NCBI RefSeq assembly: GCF_001647675.1
Contig: NZ_CP015594.1
Location: 1,240,001-1,304,000 of the forward strand
DNA from: Acinetobacter sp. NCu2D-2
GTDB taxonomy: Bacteria > Pseudomonadota > Gammaproteobacteria > Pseudomonadales > Moraxellaceae
Reading direction: 5' to 3'
Length of the DNA: 64,000 nt
This document shows, one piece after another, positions 45,252-54,880 of the stretch (position 1 is the stretch's first letter; the number at the start of each line of letters is the position of its first letter). The notes beneath the pieces were generated by a model. The model was given only the letters and a program-made list of their open reading frames with translations, searched no databases and had not been told where the DNA came from. The translations under genes were made by a program, and so were the position numbers.

Positions 45252-47093
45252 ATGTTTAAATGGTTTGAAAATTTGGTAGACCCCTATCCTACAAACAATT
45301 TAAATCAACCATTACCGAAAACATTCTTTGCTTTTGTTTGGCAGGCTGCCACTGGTGTACGCCGTTATTTGCTGCTATTGGTGCTATGTACTGCAGGAGC
45401 TGCGAGTTTCGAAGCGTTGCTATATGCCAAAGTGGGTGATTTGGTCAACTGGCTCAGTCAAAGCCAACCTGATACATTTATCGAACAGCATGCCACCAAT
45501 CTGACCATTTTAGCTTCTGTGCTTCTTGCGAATATCGTATTTGCAAGTATGCAATCCATTATTAAACACCAGATTCTATTTAGTAATTTCCCAATGCGTT
45601 TGCGTTGGCGCTTTCACAATTTATTGCTGAAACAAAGTTTGGACTTTTTCCATAATGACTTTGCCGGGCGTTTATCTGCCAAAGTCATGCAAACAGCGCT
45701 CGCAGTACGCGAATTCTGGGTGATCTTGGGCGATATACTGGCTTATGTGCTGATTTACTTTGTCACTATTAATATTGTGTTGGGCGGGATCTCTCCGCTT
45801 CTGATTGTACCGCTTTTTATTTGGCTGATTTTATTTGTCAGTGCAGCGCTGTACTTTATTCCTCGTCTGAGCAAAATCTCCAATGCTCAAGCGGATGCAC
45901 GTGCTGTTATGACCGGTCGTGTCACCGATGCCTATACCAATATTCAAACGGTTAAACTGTTTGCCCATGCAGGACGTGAGAGCCAATATGCCAAAGCCTC
46001 GATGCAAGAATTTATGGTGACTGTGTATAAACAAATGCGCTTGGGTGCACAGTATGAAATTACAATTTTATGCTTAAGTGTGGTGCTGTATGCCGGTGTG
46101 ATTGGGACAGCCGTTTGGTTATGGATGCAAGGTCAGGCACAATTGGGTGTGATTGCAGCCACCACAGCCATGATTTTAAAACTGAACAGTATTGCTGAAT
46201 TTATTATGTGGCAAACCTCTGCCTTATTTGAAAATGTCGGTACCATTCAGGATGGCATGAAAACCTTAGGTCGCCCAATCAGCATTGAAGATAAGCCTAA
46301 TGCACCTGAATTACAGCTGAAGCAGGGTGAAATTAAATTTGAAAATGTCAGCTTTGCCTATAACGATAAAAATGTCATTCAACAGTTTAATTTAACCATT
46401 CGCCCGGGTGAAAAAATTGGGGTTGTAGGACGCTCTGGTGCGGGGAAATCCACATTAATTCAGTTGTTATTGCATTTCTATCAGGTCAATCAAGGTCGTA
46501 TCTTAATTGATGGACAAGATATTTCCGAAGTTACCCAAGACAGTTTGCGGAAAAATATTGCGTTGGTGACTCAAGATACTTCGCTCTTACACCGTACCGT
46601 GGCTGAAAATATTAAATATGGCCGCCCTCAAGCCTCCGATGAAGAGATGTTTGAAGCGGTTCGCAAAGCCAAAGCTGAAGAATTTATTCCACAACTGACC
46701 GATTTACGCGGTAAACGTGGCTATGAGGCCTACGTCGGTGAACGTGGTGTGAAACTTTCAGGCGGACAGCGCCAACGGATTGCGATTGCACGGGTATTTT
46801 TAAAAGATGCGCCGATTTTAATTTTGGATGAAGCAACCAGTGCCCTCGACTCTGAAGTTGAAGCCGCTATTCAAAGTAGTTTAGATGACTTGATGCAAGA
46901 TAAAACCGTCATTGCAATTGCACACCGACTGTCGACCATTGCACAGATGGATCGTTTAATTGTGCTTGACCAAGGTCAAATCGTTGAGCAAGGCACGCAT
47001 GATGAATTAGTTGCCTTAGATGGAATATATGCAAAACTGTGGCAACGCCAAACAGGCGGATTTTTAATCGAACAAGACACCAAACAAGGATGA
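45252..47093 (+). CDS. ABC exporter half-transporter (MsbA-like)
   Basis: A 613-residue fused permease-ATPase. The N-terminal half has six membrane helices with a coupling helix (ADARAVMTGRVTDAYTNIQT). The ATPase has Walker A VGRSGAGKST, Q-loop region ALVTQDTSLLHRT, signature KLSGGQRQR, Walker B ILILDEATSALD and the switch histidine AHRLSTIA. It should work as a homodimer. The family exports lipids, drugs or peptides; the substrate is unassigned. It lies six bases before a MaoC gene, so the two are probably co-transcribed. Confidence 0.9.
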   Translation: MFKWFENLVDPYPTNNLNQPLPKTFFAFVWQAATGVRRYLLLLVLCTAGAASFEALLYAKVGDLVNWLSQSQPDTFIEQHATNLTILASVLLANIVFASMQSIIKHQILFSNFPMRLRWRFHNLLLKQSLDFFHNDFAGRLSAKVMQTALAVREFWVILGDILAYVLIYFVTINIVLGGISPLLIVPLFIWLILFVSAALYFIPRLSKISNAQADARAVMTGRVTDAYTNIQTVKLFAHAGRESQYAKASMQEFMVTVYKQMRLGAQYEITILCLSVVLYAGVIGTAVWLWMQGQAQLGVIAATTAMILKLNSIAEFIMWQTSALFENVGTIQDGMKTLGRPISIEDKPNAPELQLKQGEIKFENVSFAYNDKNVIQQFNLTIRPGEKIGVVGRSGAGKSTLIQLLLHFYQVNQGRILIDGQDISEVTQDSLRKNIALVTQDTSLLHRTVAENIKYGRPQASDEEMFEAVRKAKAEEFIPQLTDLRGKRGYEAYVGERGVKLSGGQRQRIAIARVFLKDAPILILDEATSALDSEVEAAIQSSLDDLMQDKTVIAIAHRLSTIAQMDRLIVLDQGQIVEQGTHDELVALDGIYAKLWQRQTGGFLIEQDTKQG

Positions 47094-47098
47094 TGTGA

Positions 47099-47548
47099 AT
47101 GCTGTATTTGGAAGATTTAAATATAGGTGATGTATTTGAAAGTCGCCCATATTTGATGGAACTTGATGAAATCATAGAATTTGCACAACGCTATGATCCG
47201 CAAGTATTTCATACGCATCCAGATGCAGCGCAGCAACATCCCATTTTTAAAGGTTTGGCAGCCAGTGGTTGGCACACAGCAGCTGTCGTGATGCGACTAT
47301 GGACGGAATGTTTTCCAGTTGCCTATGGCCTCATTGGCTCCGAATCACACCTACAATGGCCGCGTCCAACTCGACCGAATGATCAGATACGTGTTCGAGT
47401 AAAAATTACAGATATCCAACCTTCAAAACGTAAAAATGATCGTGGGATTGTGAGTTATGAAACTGAAGCACTCAATCAAAATGATGAAGTGCTTCTTCAA
47501 TCCACAACCAAAATTCTTGTATTTAAACTCGACTTTACACTGAATTAG
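47099..47548 (+). CDS. MaoC-like hot-dog dehydratase
   Basis: A 149-residue single hot-dog domain. The hydratase-2 motif appears as RYDPQVFHTHPDAAQQHPIF (Asp and His of the catalytic dyad), followed by GLAASGWHTAAVVMRL. Such proteins hydrate enoyl-CoA or bind acyl-CoA thioesters. The gene is 6 bases after the ABC exporter. The operon link to the transporter is inferred only from spacing. Confidence 0.87.
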   Translation: MLYLEDLNIGDVFESRPYLMELDEIIEFAQRYDPQVFHTHPDAAQQHPIFKGLAASGWHTAAVVMRLWTECFPVAYGLIGSESHLQWPRPTRPNDQIRVRVKITDIQPSKRKNDRGIVSYETEALNQNDEVLLQSTTKILVFKLDFTLN

Positions 47549-47697
47549 TTTGATTTTTACCCAGAAATCAAGCTAATCTGCACAAGTCATTTACACAATG
47601 CTCAACGTATTGTCTGACAATAAATACTTAAAAATAGACTGTTTCATGACAGTATTTATTCGATAAGAAAAATTTGAAAGAATGCAACGGATCGCGC

Positions 47698-48726
47698 ATG
47701 AAGACAATTGTTCCACGTCAAGACCAAGGTATTCCAGGTGTATATGGTCTTTTACTTCTCGATGTTATCTCCCGCTGGGGTTATAACGACGAGTCCTTAT
47801 TTAAACCTTTTAATTTAAACAGTGAACAATTAGCCGATCCTGAATTTCGTATTCCGACACCGATTGCCAATGAATTGGTCAAACATGCGCTTAAACTCAC
47901 AGGTGAACCGACCCTTGGGTACCATTTGGGTACGCAGATGCGTATTTCGATTCATGGCTTTATTGGCTATGCCATTATGACGGCGAACAACATTACCGAT
48001 GCCTTAGTCTTGGCCAATCGTTTTGTACAACTTCGTATGCCATTTTTGCAGCTGTTTTTCTCCACCTTTGGGGAAAAAGCCACTGTTCAACTGCAAACTG
48101 ATGTGCAATTAGAACCGCTTCGTACTGAAATTTCAATCGCACTGATTATTGGCATGATCAGTATGGCAAGTGCGATTACAGGCGTTGATAAAGCCAGTGG
48201 CGATATTGATTTTGACTTTAAAAAGCCTGACGGGTTTGAGCGCTTTATGGCAAAACTGCCCTACCATCAATTCCGTTTTGAACAGCCACATTTATTACTA
48301 AGTTTTGATAAAAGCTATTTAGCCAATAAGTTGGTACATGCTGATCCAATTGCCAGTCAGATTGCTATTAATCAATGTGAAGCTGAACTATCGGCTTTAG
48401 GTGAAAGACACCGAATTTCCATGCGTGTCCGTGACATTTTGACCAATTCTGAACAGCATTATTTAAGTATAGAAGCAGTTGCCGATCGTTTGCATATGTC
48501 TGACCGGACGCTCAAACGCCAATTGGCTGCAGAAGGTACATCATTCTCTACCATTGTCGATGAAGTACGTTATCGCCATGCAACTTCTTTACTTTCACGT
48601 ACAGACTTTACGTTAGAGCAAATTGCTGACGAACTCGGTTATAGCGATGTAGCGAACTTCAGTCGTGCTTTTAAACGCTGGAGTGGTCGTAGTCCAAGCA
48701 ACTGGCGTAAAGATCCGTACCTTTAA
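47698..48726 (+). CDS. AraC-family transcriptional regulator (OruR-like N domain)
   Basis: A 342-residue regulator. The N-terminal arabinose-binding-like domain (GLLLLDVISRWGYNDESLF, HGFIGYAIMTANNITDALV) is of the type in OruR/ArgR-like AraC proteins. The C-terminal pair of helix-turn-helices comprises SIEAVADRLHMSDRTLKRQL and LEQIADELGYSDVANFSRAF. The ATG at 47698 is preferred over a TTG at 47674. It is separated from the MaoC gene by about 150 bases, and its targets are unknown. Confidence 0.9.
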   Translation: MKTIVPRQDQGIPGVYGLLLLDVISRWGYNDESLFKPFNLNSEQLADPEFRIPTPIANELVKHALKLTGEPTLGYHLGTQMRISIHGFIGYAIMTANNITDALVLANRFVQLRMPFLQLFFSTFGEKATVQLQTDVQLEPLRTEISIALIIGMISMASAITGVDKASGDIDFDFKKPDGFERFMAKLPYHQFRFEQPHLLLSFDKSYLANKLVHADPIASQIAINQCEAELSALGERHRISMRVRDILTNSEQHYLSIEAVADRLHMSDRTLKRQLAAEGTSFSTIVDEVRYRHATSLLSRTDFTLEQIADELGYSDVANFSRAFKRWSGRSPSNWRKDPYL

Positions 48727-48800
48727 GCCTTTCGTTTTGCCACAAAAGAATGTATAAATCATGGCAAAAATAATCTTTAGCTATATTTAGGGAGTTATCC

Positions 48801-49175
48801 GTGAATCATCCTTCAGAATTAAAGTACGCAAGTACGCATGAATGGGTTCGTATCGAAGGTGATCTTGTTGTAACAGGGATCTCTGACCATGCACAAGATG
48901 CGCTTGGTGACTTGGTTTATGTTGAAGCACCAGATTTAGAGAGTCATATTACTGCTGGTGAACAAGCAGGTGTGGTTGAGTCTGTTAAAACTGCGTCAGA
49001 TATTCATGCCCCTGTTTCTGGTGTTGTCGTAGAAATTAACCCTGCACTTGAAGATGATCCTGACTTTATTAATGACGACCCATATGGCAAAGGTTGGATC
49101 TATAAAATTAAACCTGACAATATAGCAGATGTTGAAAAATTACTTTCAAGTGCTGACTACGAAGCTGGCCTTTAA
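48801..49175 (+). CDS. gcvH: Glycine cleavage system H protein
   Basis: A 124-residue lipoyl carrier of the glycine cleavage system. The lipoylated lysine is K63 in [15 protein letters not shown]. The opening [13 protein letters not shown] is standard. A GGGAG ribosome site precedes the start. No gcvT or gcvP is adjacent, so the other components must be elsewhere on the chromosome. A terminator follows. Confidence 0.95.
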   Translation: MNHPSELKYASTHEWVRIEGDLVVTGISDHAQDALGDLVYVEAPDLESHITAGEQAGVVESVKTASDIHAPVSGVVVEINPALEDDPDFINDDPYGKGWIYKIKPDNIADVEKLLSSADYEAGL

Positions 49176-49200
49176 GACCTGCACTCCAAGTTAATTTCAA

Positions 49201-49228
49201 AAACCAGTCTTCATCGGCTGGTTTTTTT
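49201..49228 (+). terminator. Terminator after gcvH
   Basis: AAACCAGTC and GGCTGGTTT pair (one G-T pair) around TTCATC, with a seven-T run. Confidence 0.85.
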
Positions 49229-49418
49229 GCTTAAAAAAAGCTCAATTACGTTTAATATGTTAATCATTTCGCGTTTTTGACCAAATAATATTGTAATTTT
49301 CACATATTTTGCATAAAATTCACTCACCTCGAATCGCCAAGAGCTGAGGGGTTAAAACAATAATCATAATTCCCTCTCTCATTATTGCGTCTCATCCTGT
49401 ATATGCTTAGGACTCCTA

Positions 49419-50600
49419 ATGAACGTCTCAACTGCGCCGTTGTGGACAAAGCCTTTTATGCTTTGTTTGGCAAATAATTTATTTTTATTTGTTTTCTACT
49501 TCGCTCAAACCACAATTCTGCCCATTTATATCTTAAAAGAACTTGGTGGTACGCTGACACAAGCGGGACTGACCATGACAGTCTTTATGGCAGCAGCAAT
49601 TTTGGTGCGTCCATTTAGTGGTCTGATTATTCAGAAGTTTGGTGTGCGTAAAACCCTGATTATTTCTGAAACCTTCTTTACCTTATTTACGTTTACGTAT
49701 TTGCTTGCAGATAATCTAACGTGGTTATTGATCATCCGCTTTCTACATGGGATTTGGTTTAGTATTTTATCGACTGTGGTTGTGCCTGTGGTCAATCAAT
49801 TTATTCCAGAAAAACGTAAAGGCGAAGGCATGGGTTACTTCGTCATGTCGATTAATTTAGGCATTGTGTTAGGCCCATTTCTTGGCTTAAGTTTAATTCA
49901 ATATATGAATTATCTTTCAATTACCGCGATTTTAAGCGCGATGGTGTGCGTCGGTTTTATATTCTGTTTCCTTATTCCAATGAAAGAGCCTGTGAAACCT
50001 GTCAAAGTCCAATCTCAAGGTTCTTTCTTTAATATCAATAATTTTGTAGAGAAAAAAGCTGTTCCCATCGCATTATTGGCTATGCTGATTTCATTTTCAT
50101 ATGCCAGCATTATGTCGTTTATTGCGCCTTTTGCCGCTTCAAAAAATCTGATGGCTTATTCAGGTCTCTTCTTTATTGTATTTGCAGTTTCGATGATGAG
50201 TCTAAGACCCATCACCGGCAAAATATATGACCGTAAAGGACCTAAATATGTCATTTACCCTTCACTTGTTACTTTTAGCTTAGGTTTATTTATTTTAAGC
50301 CAAGTTGAAACATTAACAGGCTTTTTAGTTGCAGCGGTGTGTATTGGTTTAGGTTTCGGCAGCGCACAGCCATGTATTCAAACCCTGGCACTACAACGTG
50401 CACCGAAACATCGTATTGGACATGCAACTTCGACTTTCTATACTTTATATGATTTAGGTATTGCGATTGGTTCAACTGTGGTTGGACTTATTATTGCAGC
50501 GCAAAGTTATAGTTTCGCTTATATTTTCTGTGCAATATTAACTTTGCTGAGCGTGTTGTACTTTAAAGTCTTTATTGATCGAAAAGCTGTAAATGCCTAA
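49419..50600 (+). CDS. MFS transporter
   Basis: A 393-residue major facilitator with 12 predicted helices. The loop-2/3 signature AAAILVRPFSGLIIQKFGVRKT and the central loop rich in lysine are typical of the DHA/AraJ-like efflux branch. The substrate is unknown. It is convergent with pilU, and its stop codon lies in a very long shared hairpin. Confidence 0.85.
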   Translation: MNVSTAPLWTKPFMLCLANNLFLFVFYFAQTTILPIYILKELGGTLTQAGLTMTVFMAAAILVRPFSGLIIQKFGVRKTLIISETFFTLFTFTYLLADNLTWLLIIRFLHGIWFSILSTVVVPVVNQFIPEKRKGEGMGYFVMSINLGIVLGPFLGLSLIQYMNYLSITAILSAMVCVGFIFCFLIPMKEPVKPVKVQSQGSFFNINNFVEKKAVPIALLAMLISFSYASIMSFIAPFAASKNLMAYSGLFFIVFAVSMMSLRPITGKIYDRKGPKYVIYPSLVTFSLGLFILSQVETLTGFLVAAVCIGLGFGSAQPCIQTLALQRAPKHRIGHATSTFYTLYDLGIAIGSTVVGLIIAAQSYSFAYIFCAILTLLSVLYFKVFIDRKAVNA

Positions 50601-50635
50601 TCAATAAGGGATGCATTTAGCATCCCTTATTGATT
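50599..50635. terminator. Bidirectional terminator between MFS gene and pilU
   Basis: A 16-bp perfect stem starting AATCAATAAGGGATGC around an ATTTA loop; it overlaps the MFS stop codon and ends one base before the pilU stop codon on the other strand. Confidence 0.9.
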
Positions 50636-51829
50636 TTATGCAGATTCCTTTTCAGCATCTTCATCTTCTTCAGGTTTAGGCTCTTCATACATGGTAAATT
50701 CAGTTGCAGCGGTTGCACTTGCTGTATTTTGGCGTGTCCCTTTTAATTTAATTTGTAGACGTAATTCATTGGTTGAATCAGCATTTCGTAATGCTTCTTC
50801 ATACGAGATTGCGCCTTCGTTATACAGATCAAATAATGCCTGATCAAAAGTTTGCATACCCAATTCACGCGACTTAGACATAATTGCTTTAAGTTCGTGA
50901 AATTCGCCTTTTAAAATTAAATCTGAAATCAGTGGTGTATTCAGCATAATTTCAATCGCAGCACGACGACCTTTGCCATCTTCCGTACGAATCAAACGCT
51001 GCGAAATAATCGCCTTCATATTGGATGATAAATCCATTAATAACTGATTACGGCGCTCTTCTGGGAAGAAGTTAATAATTCGGTCTAGAGTTTGATTGGC
51101 ATTATTAGAATGCAATGTCCCTAAACATAAATGCCCAGTTTCAGCAAAGGCAATCGCATGCTCCATGGTTTCGGTATCACGAATTTCACCAATCAAAATC
51201 ACATCGGGCGCTTGACGTAAAGTATTTTTTAACGCGTTATGCCATGAGTGGCAATCAACGCCAACTTCACGATGAGTAATCATTGATTTTTTATGTTTAT
51301 GCACGTATTCAACAGGGTCTTCAACGGTAATGATATGCCCTGCAGAGTTTTCATTACGATAGTCAATCATGGCGGCAAGTGACGTTGATTTACCAGAACC
51401 TGTACCACCCACGACCAAAACTAAACCTCGTTTTTCCATAATCACATGTTTGAGCGACTCAGGAAGTTTTAGTTTTTGAAAGTTTGGAATTTCAGCGGTA
51501 ATGGTTCGAATGACCATACCGACATTGAGCTGTTGCTGAAACACATTGACACGGAAACGCGAAACACCCGGTACGGTAATGGCAAAGTTACATTCGAGTT
51601 CAGTTTCAAATTCTTGACGTTGACGCTCATTCATTAAGCCGTAGGCAAACAGTTTGGTTTTTTCAGCAGTCAATGTTTGCTGACCGAAAGGTTTCATCAA
51701 TCCCTGATGCTTAATACTTGGAGGGAAATCTGCAGTAATAAAGAGATCGGAGCCGCCGTATTCCACCACTTTAGTCAACATATGGTGCATAAAGCGTTTC
51801 GCTTCTTCCAATAGATCTGCCGTAAACAT
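50636..51829 (-). CDS. pilU: Type IV pilus retraction ATPase PilU
   Basis: A 397-residue PilT/VirB11-type ATPase powering or assisting pilus retraction. GGSDLFITADFPPS, Walker A GGTGSGKSTSLAAMI, the Asp box DPVEYVHKH, Walker B APDVILIGEIRD and the His box LGTLHSNN are all present. ECNFAITVPGVSRFRVNVFQ and AIISQRLIRTEDGKGRRAAI fit PilU better than PilT. The C terminus is acidic. It is not next to pilT, which usually precedes it. Confidence 0.93.
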   Translation of the reverse strand: MFTADLLEEAKRFMHHMLTKVVEYGGSDLFITADFPPSIKHQGLMKPFGQQTLTAEKTKLFAYGLMNERQRQEFETELECNFAITVPGVSRFRVNVFQQQLNVGMVIRTITAEIPNFQKLKLPESLKHVIMEKRGLVLVVGGTGSGKSTSLAAMIDYRNENSAGHIITVEDPVEYVHKHKKSMITHREVGVDCHSWHNALKNTLRQAPDVILIGEIRDTETMEHAIAFAETGHLCLGTLHSNNANQTLDRIINFFPEERRNQLLMDLSSNMKAIISQRLIRTEDGKGRRAAIEIMLNTPLISDLILKGEFHELKAIMSKSRELGMQTFDQALFDLYNEGAISYEEALRNADSTNELRLQIKLKGTRQNTASATAATEFTMYEEPKPEEDEDAEKESA

Positions 51830-52013
51830 ACTGTAACCCCTCGGCTTTTATATTATATAAACTATTGATGATGTTAATATTTTGTAGAGATATTGATTGT
51901 GTAATGAATGCTGATAACTTTCAAATCATATTTAAAATTCAAACAAAAAAGTTTAAAGGATTCTGTGAACCAATTCTTATTATTTTATTAAAACGTTATG
52001 TTTATAAAATAAC

Positions 52014-52037
52014 AGCTCCCTCATTTATGAGAGAGCT
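52014..52037 (-). terminator. Terminator after DAHP synthase gene
   Basis: AGCTC and GAGCT with inner CTCA/TGAG pair around TTTA (one mismatch), followed on the minus strand by GTTATTTTA. Confidence 0.7.
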
Positions 52038-52055
52038 GATCATTAAGTTTAAGGA

Positions 52056-53105
52056 TTATGCACTGCGTTTTAGATTAAGTCTTGCCAATGATTCTGCAAC
52101 ATTTAATAAAAGTTGTTCGGTTTTTTCCCAGCCCAAGCAACCGTCTGTAACAGACTGACCATAGGTCATATTCTCAGATATTTTTTGATTGCCATCGACT
52201 AAGTGGCTTTCTAGCATCACACCACGGACATGCGTATGCAGACGTTCAGCAACGATTTGCTCGAGTACATTTGGCTGTAATAATGGATTTTTACTGCTGT
52301 TACCATGACTACAATCAATGACCAGAGCAGGTAATTCTGTTTTTGATTTGGCTTTTATTTGATTAATTTCAGTCAAACTGAAGTTTGGACCACTATTTGC
52401 ACCACGTAAAATCAAATGTGCTTTCGGGTTACCTTGAGAATGAATCATGCAGGGTAAACCGTGTTGGCTCATCCCCATGAATTGATGTGAATGAGAAGCA
52501 GATTGAATGGCATCTAATGCAATTTGAATTGAGCCATCTGTGCCATTTTTGAAACCAATGCTGTATGGCATATGACTTGAGATTTCACGATGAATTTGTG
52601 ATTCGCTGGTACGTGCACCAATGGCACCCCAAGCCAATACATCATCAAAGTAAGCGGTCGCCATTGGATTTAAGATTTCAGATGCGATTGGCAGACCGAG
52701 TTCAGCAATTTTTATGTAAAGTGCGCGAGAACGTTCCAAGCCTTGATTCATATCTGATGAATCATCTAGGTTTGGATCATATAAAAATCCTTTCCAACCT
52801 ACAGTGGTACGTGGTTTTTCAATATACGCGCGCATAACAAGGAAAATCTGATCAGCCACTTGATCCTGTAATTTTTTTAATTTTTCGGCGTACTCAAGTG
52901 CAGATTGCTCATCATGAATAGAGCATGGTCCTGTGATGACCATTAGGCGATGATCTGTGCCATCTAAAATATTTTGAATGGTTTGTCGATGCTGCGAAAT
53001 CTGAATCTGTAAAGCATTTGATAATGGTAATTGTGCTTTAAGTTGATGCGGTAAAGTAAGAAGTGTTTCTGCTTGCTGTTGTTCTGAAGTATGTAAATGT
53101 GTCAT
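52056..53105 (-). CDS. aroF: 3-deoxy-7-phosphoheptulonate (DAHP) synthase
   Basis: A 349-residue class I-alpha DAHP synthase, the committed step of aromatic amino acid synthesis from PEP and erythrose 4-phosphate. Landmarks are the PEP/metal site VITGPCSIHD, the AYIEKPRTTVGWKGF loop, GARTSESQIHREISS, FKNGTDGSIQIALDA and VIDCSHGNSSK. Whether it is the Phe-, Tyr- or Trp-sensitive isozyme is not decided, so the symbol is provisional. An AAGGAAAA ribosome site precedes the ATG. Upstream lies an elaborate leader region with two aromatic-rich small ORFs and an attenuator. Confidence 0.92.
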   Translation of the reverse strand: MTHLHTSEQQQAETLLTLPHQLKAQLPLSNALQIQISQHRQTIQNILDGTDHRLMVITGPCSIHDEQSALEYAEKLKKLQDQVADQIFLVMRAYIEKPRTTVGWKGFLYDPNLDDSSDMNQGLERSRALYIKIAELGLPIASEILNPMATAYFDDVLAWGAIGARTSESQIHREISSHMPYSIGFKNGTDGSIQIALDAIQSASHSHQFMGMSQHGLPCMIHSQGNPKAHLILRGANSGPNFSLTEINQIKAKSKTELPALVIDCSHGNSSKNPLLQPNVLEQIVAERLHTHVRGVMLESHLVDGNQKISENMTYGQSVTDGCLGWEKTEQLLLNVAESLARLNLKRSA

Positions 53106-53112
53106 GACTATT

Positions 53113-53140
53113 TTCCTTTGGACTGGGTCATCAGTCCGAA
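53113..53140 (-). promoter_or_regulatory. Hairpin directly before the DAHP synthase ribosome site
   Basis: On the minus strand GGACTG and CAGTCC pair around ATGACC, directly before AAAGGAAAA and the aroF start. There is no T run, so it is a translation-level element or spacer rather than a terminator. Confidence 0.4.
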
Positions 53141-53143
53141 CTT

Positions 53144-53248
53144 TTATTTGAGCGTTATGGGTCTAAGGTTTGATGAGCTGAGCGTCATAAACTTGTTAAA
53201 GTAAGTCCAATAAAAGTTGCTAAAGTAAAAATAGTTAAATGTAGTCAT
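53144..53248 (-). CDS. Second aromatic-rich leader/small ORF upstream of DAHP synthase (34 aa)
   Basis: A small ORF with an excellent AGGAG ribosome site seven bases before its ATG. The peptide starts MTTFNYFYFSNFYWTYFNKF: 11 of 20 residues are Phe, Tyr or Trp. Then it becomes polar and ends ITLK at 53144. The stop is 38 bases before the aroF ATG. The composition strongly suggests a ribosome-stalling sensor of aromatic aminoacyl-tRNA supply, lying after the attenuator terminator, so it could act on translation of aroF. It is too short for standard gene calling. Confidence 0.75.
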   Translation of the reverse strand: MTTFNYFYFSNFYWTYFNKFMTLSSSNLRPITLK

Positions 53249-53285
53249 GAGTTATCTCCTAAAATATTATAAAAATCACATGCAT

Positions 53286-53361
53286 AAAAAAACCTGATCA
53301 GGGTTGCCGATCAGGTATTAACTGGTGGGCAACCTTTCTTTGCCCGAACGCGTTCAGGCAA
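53286..53361 (-). promoter_or_regulatory. Transcription attenuator of the DAHP synthase gene
   Basis: On the minus strand, after the first leader peptide, the order is: TTGCCTGAAC and GTTCGGGCAA (53361-53340, hairpin one), GGTTGCCC (53334-53327), then ACCTGATC, GGCAACC and GATCAGGT (53316-53292) followed by seven T. GGTTGCC can pair with GGCAACC, and GGGCAA with TTGCCC, so several mutually exclusive folds exist. The last stem plus U-run (53286-53316) is a Rho-independent terminator. Confidence 0.8.
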
Positions 53362-53415
53362 TTATCTAAATTGCCAAAAATAATACACGTTAGTTTGAAC
53401 AGGTTGCTTTAACAT
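53362..53415 (-). CDS. Attenuator leader peptide with Tyr-Tyr-Phe-Trp run
   Basis: A 17-codon ORF encoding MLKQPVQTNVYYFWQFR, with codons for Tyr, Tyr, Phe, Trp and then Phe near its end and its stop next to hairpin one of the attenuator. The ribosome site is weak. This is the classic form of a leader peptide that senses aromatic amino acid supply. It starts about 34 bases after the -10 box of a good promoter. Confidence 0.8.
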   Translation of the reverse strand: MLKQPVQTNVYYFWQFR

Positions 53416-53448
53416 GAGATGTATTCATCAAAATGTATGTCTGAATTA

Positions 53449-53477
53449 AAAATACGCGTTGTTCGCTAATTTGACAA
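53449..53477 (-). promoter_or_regulatory. Sigma-70 promoter of the DAHP synthase leader
   Basis: On the minus strand a -35 TTGTCA (53472-53477) and -10 TATTTT (53449-53454) are 17 bp apart. The expected start is near 53441, giving a leader transcript of about 335 bases before aroF. Confidence 0.7.
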
Positions 53478-53601
53478 GCACTAAATGTGTAATTTCACGT
53501 ATCTTTAAAAGATTTTTTAATTTGTTGCATTAAAAATCATAAAAATATGCAGCGCTGATCTTTTTCTCTATTCGTCTACGATGTAAATCATTTTCTATCT
53601 A

Positions 53602-53630
53602 AAAAAAAAGACGGGATGAACCCGTCTTTT
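53602..53630 (-). terminator. Terminator after class III alcohol dehydrogenase gene
   Basis: AAAAGACGGG and CCCGTCTTTT pair around ATGAA, with poly-A on the left (poly-T on the minus strand). Confidence 0.88.
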
Positions 53631-53648
53631 ATGCAGAATTAACTCAAA

Positions 53649-54836
<1,188 letters not shown>

Positions 54837-54880
54837 TCAAAATATACCTTATAAAAAAATAGATCAGTTGTAGGACTTTA

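Noticed and set aside
51865..52158. Plus-strand open frame across the end of the DAHP synthase gene
   Set aside because: It is antisense to a clear gene, with no ribosome site or recognisable protein features.
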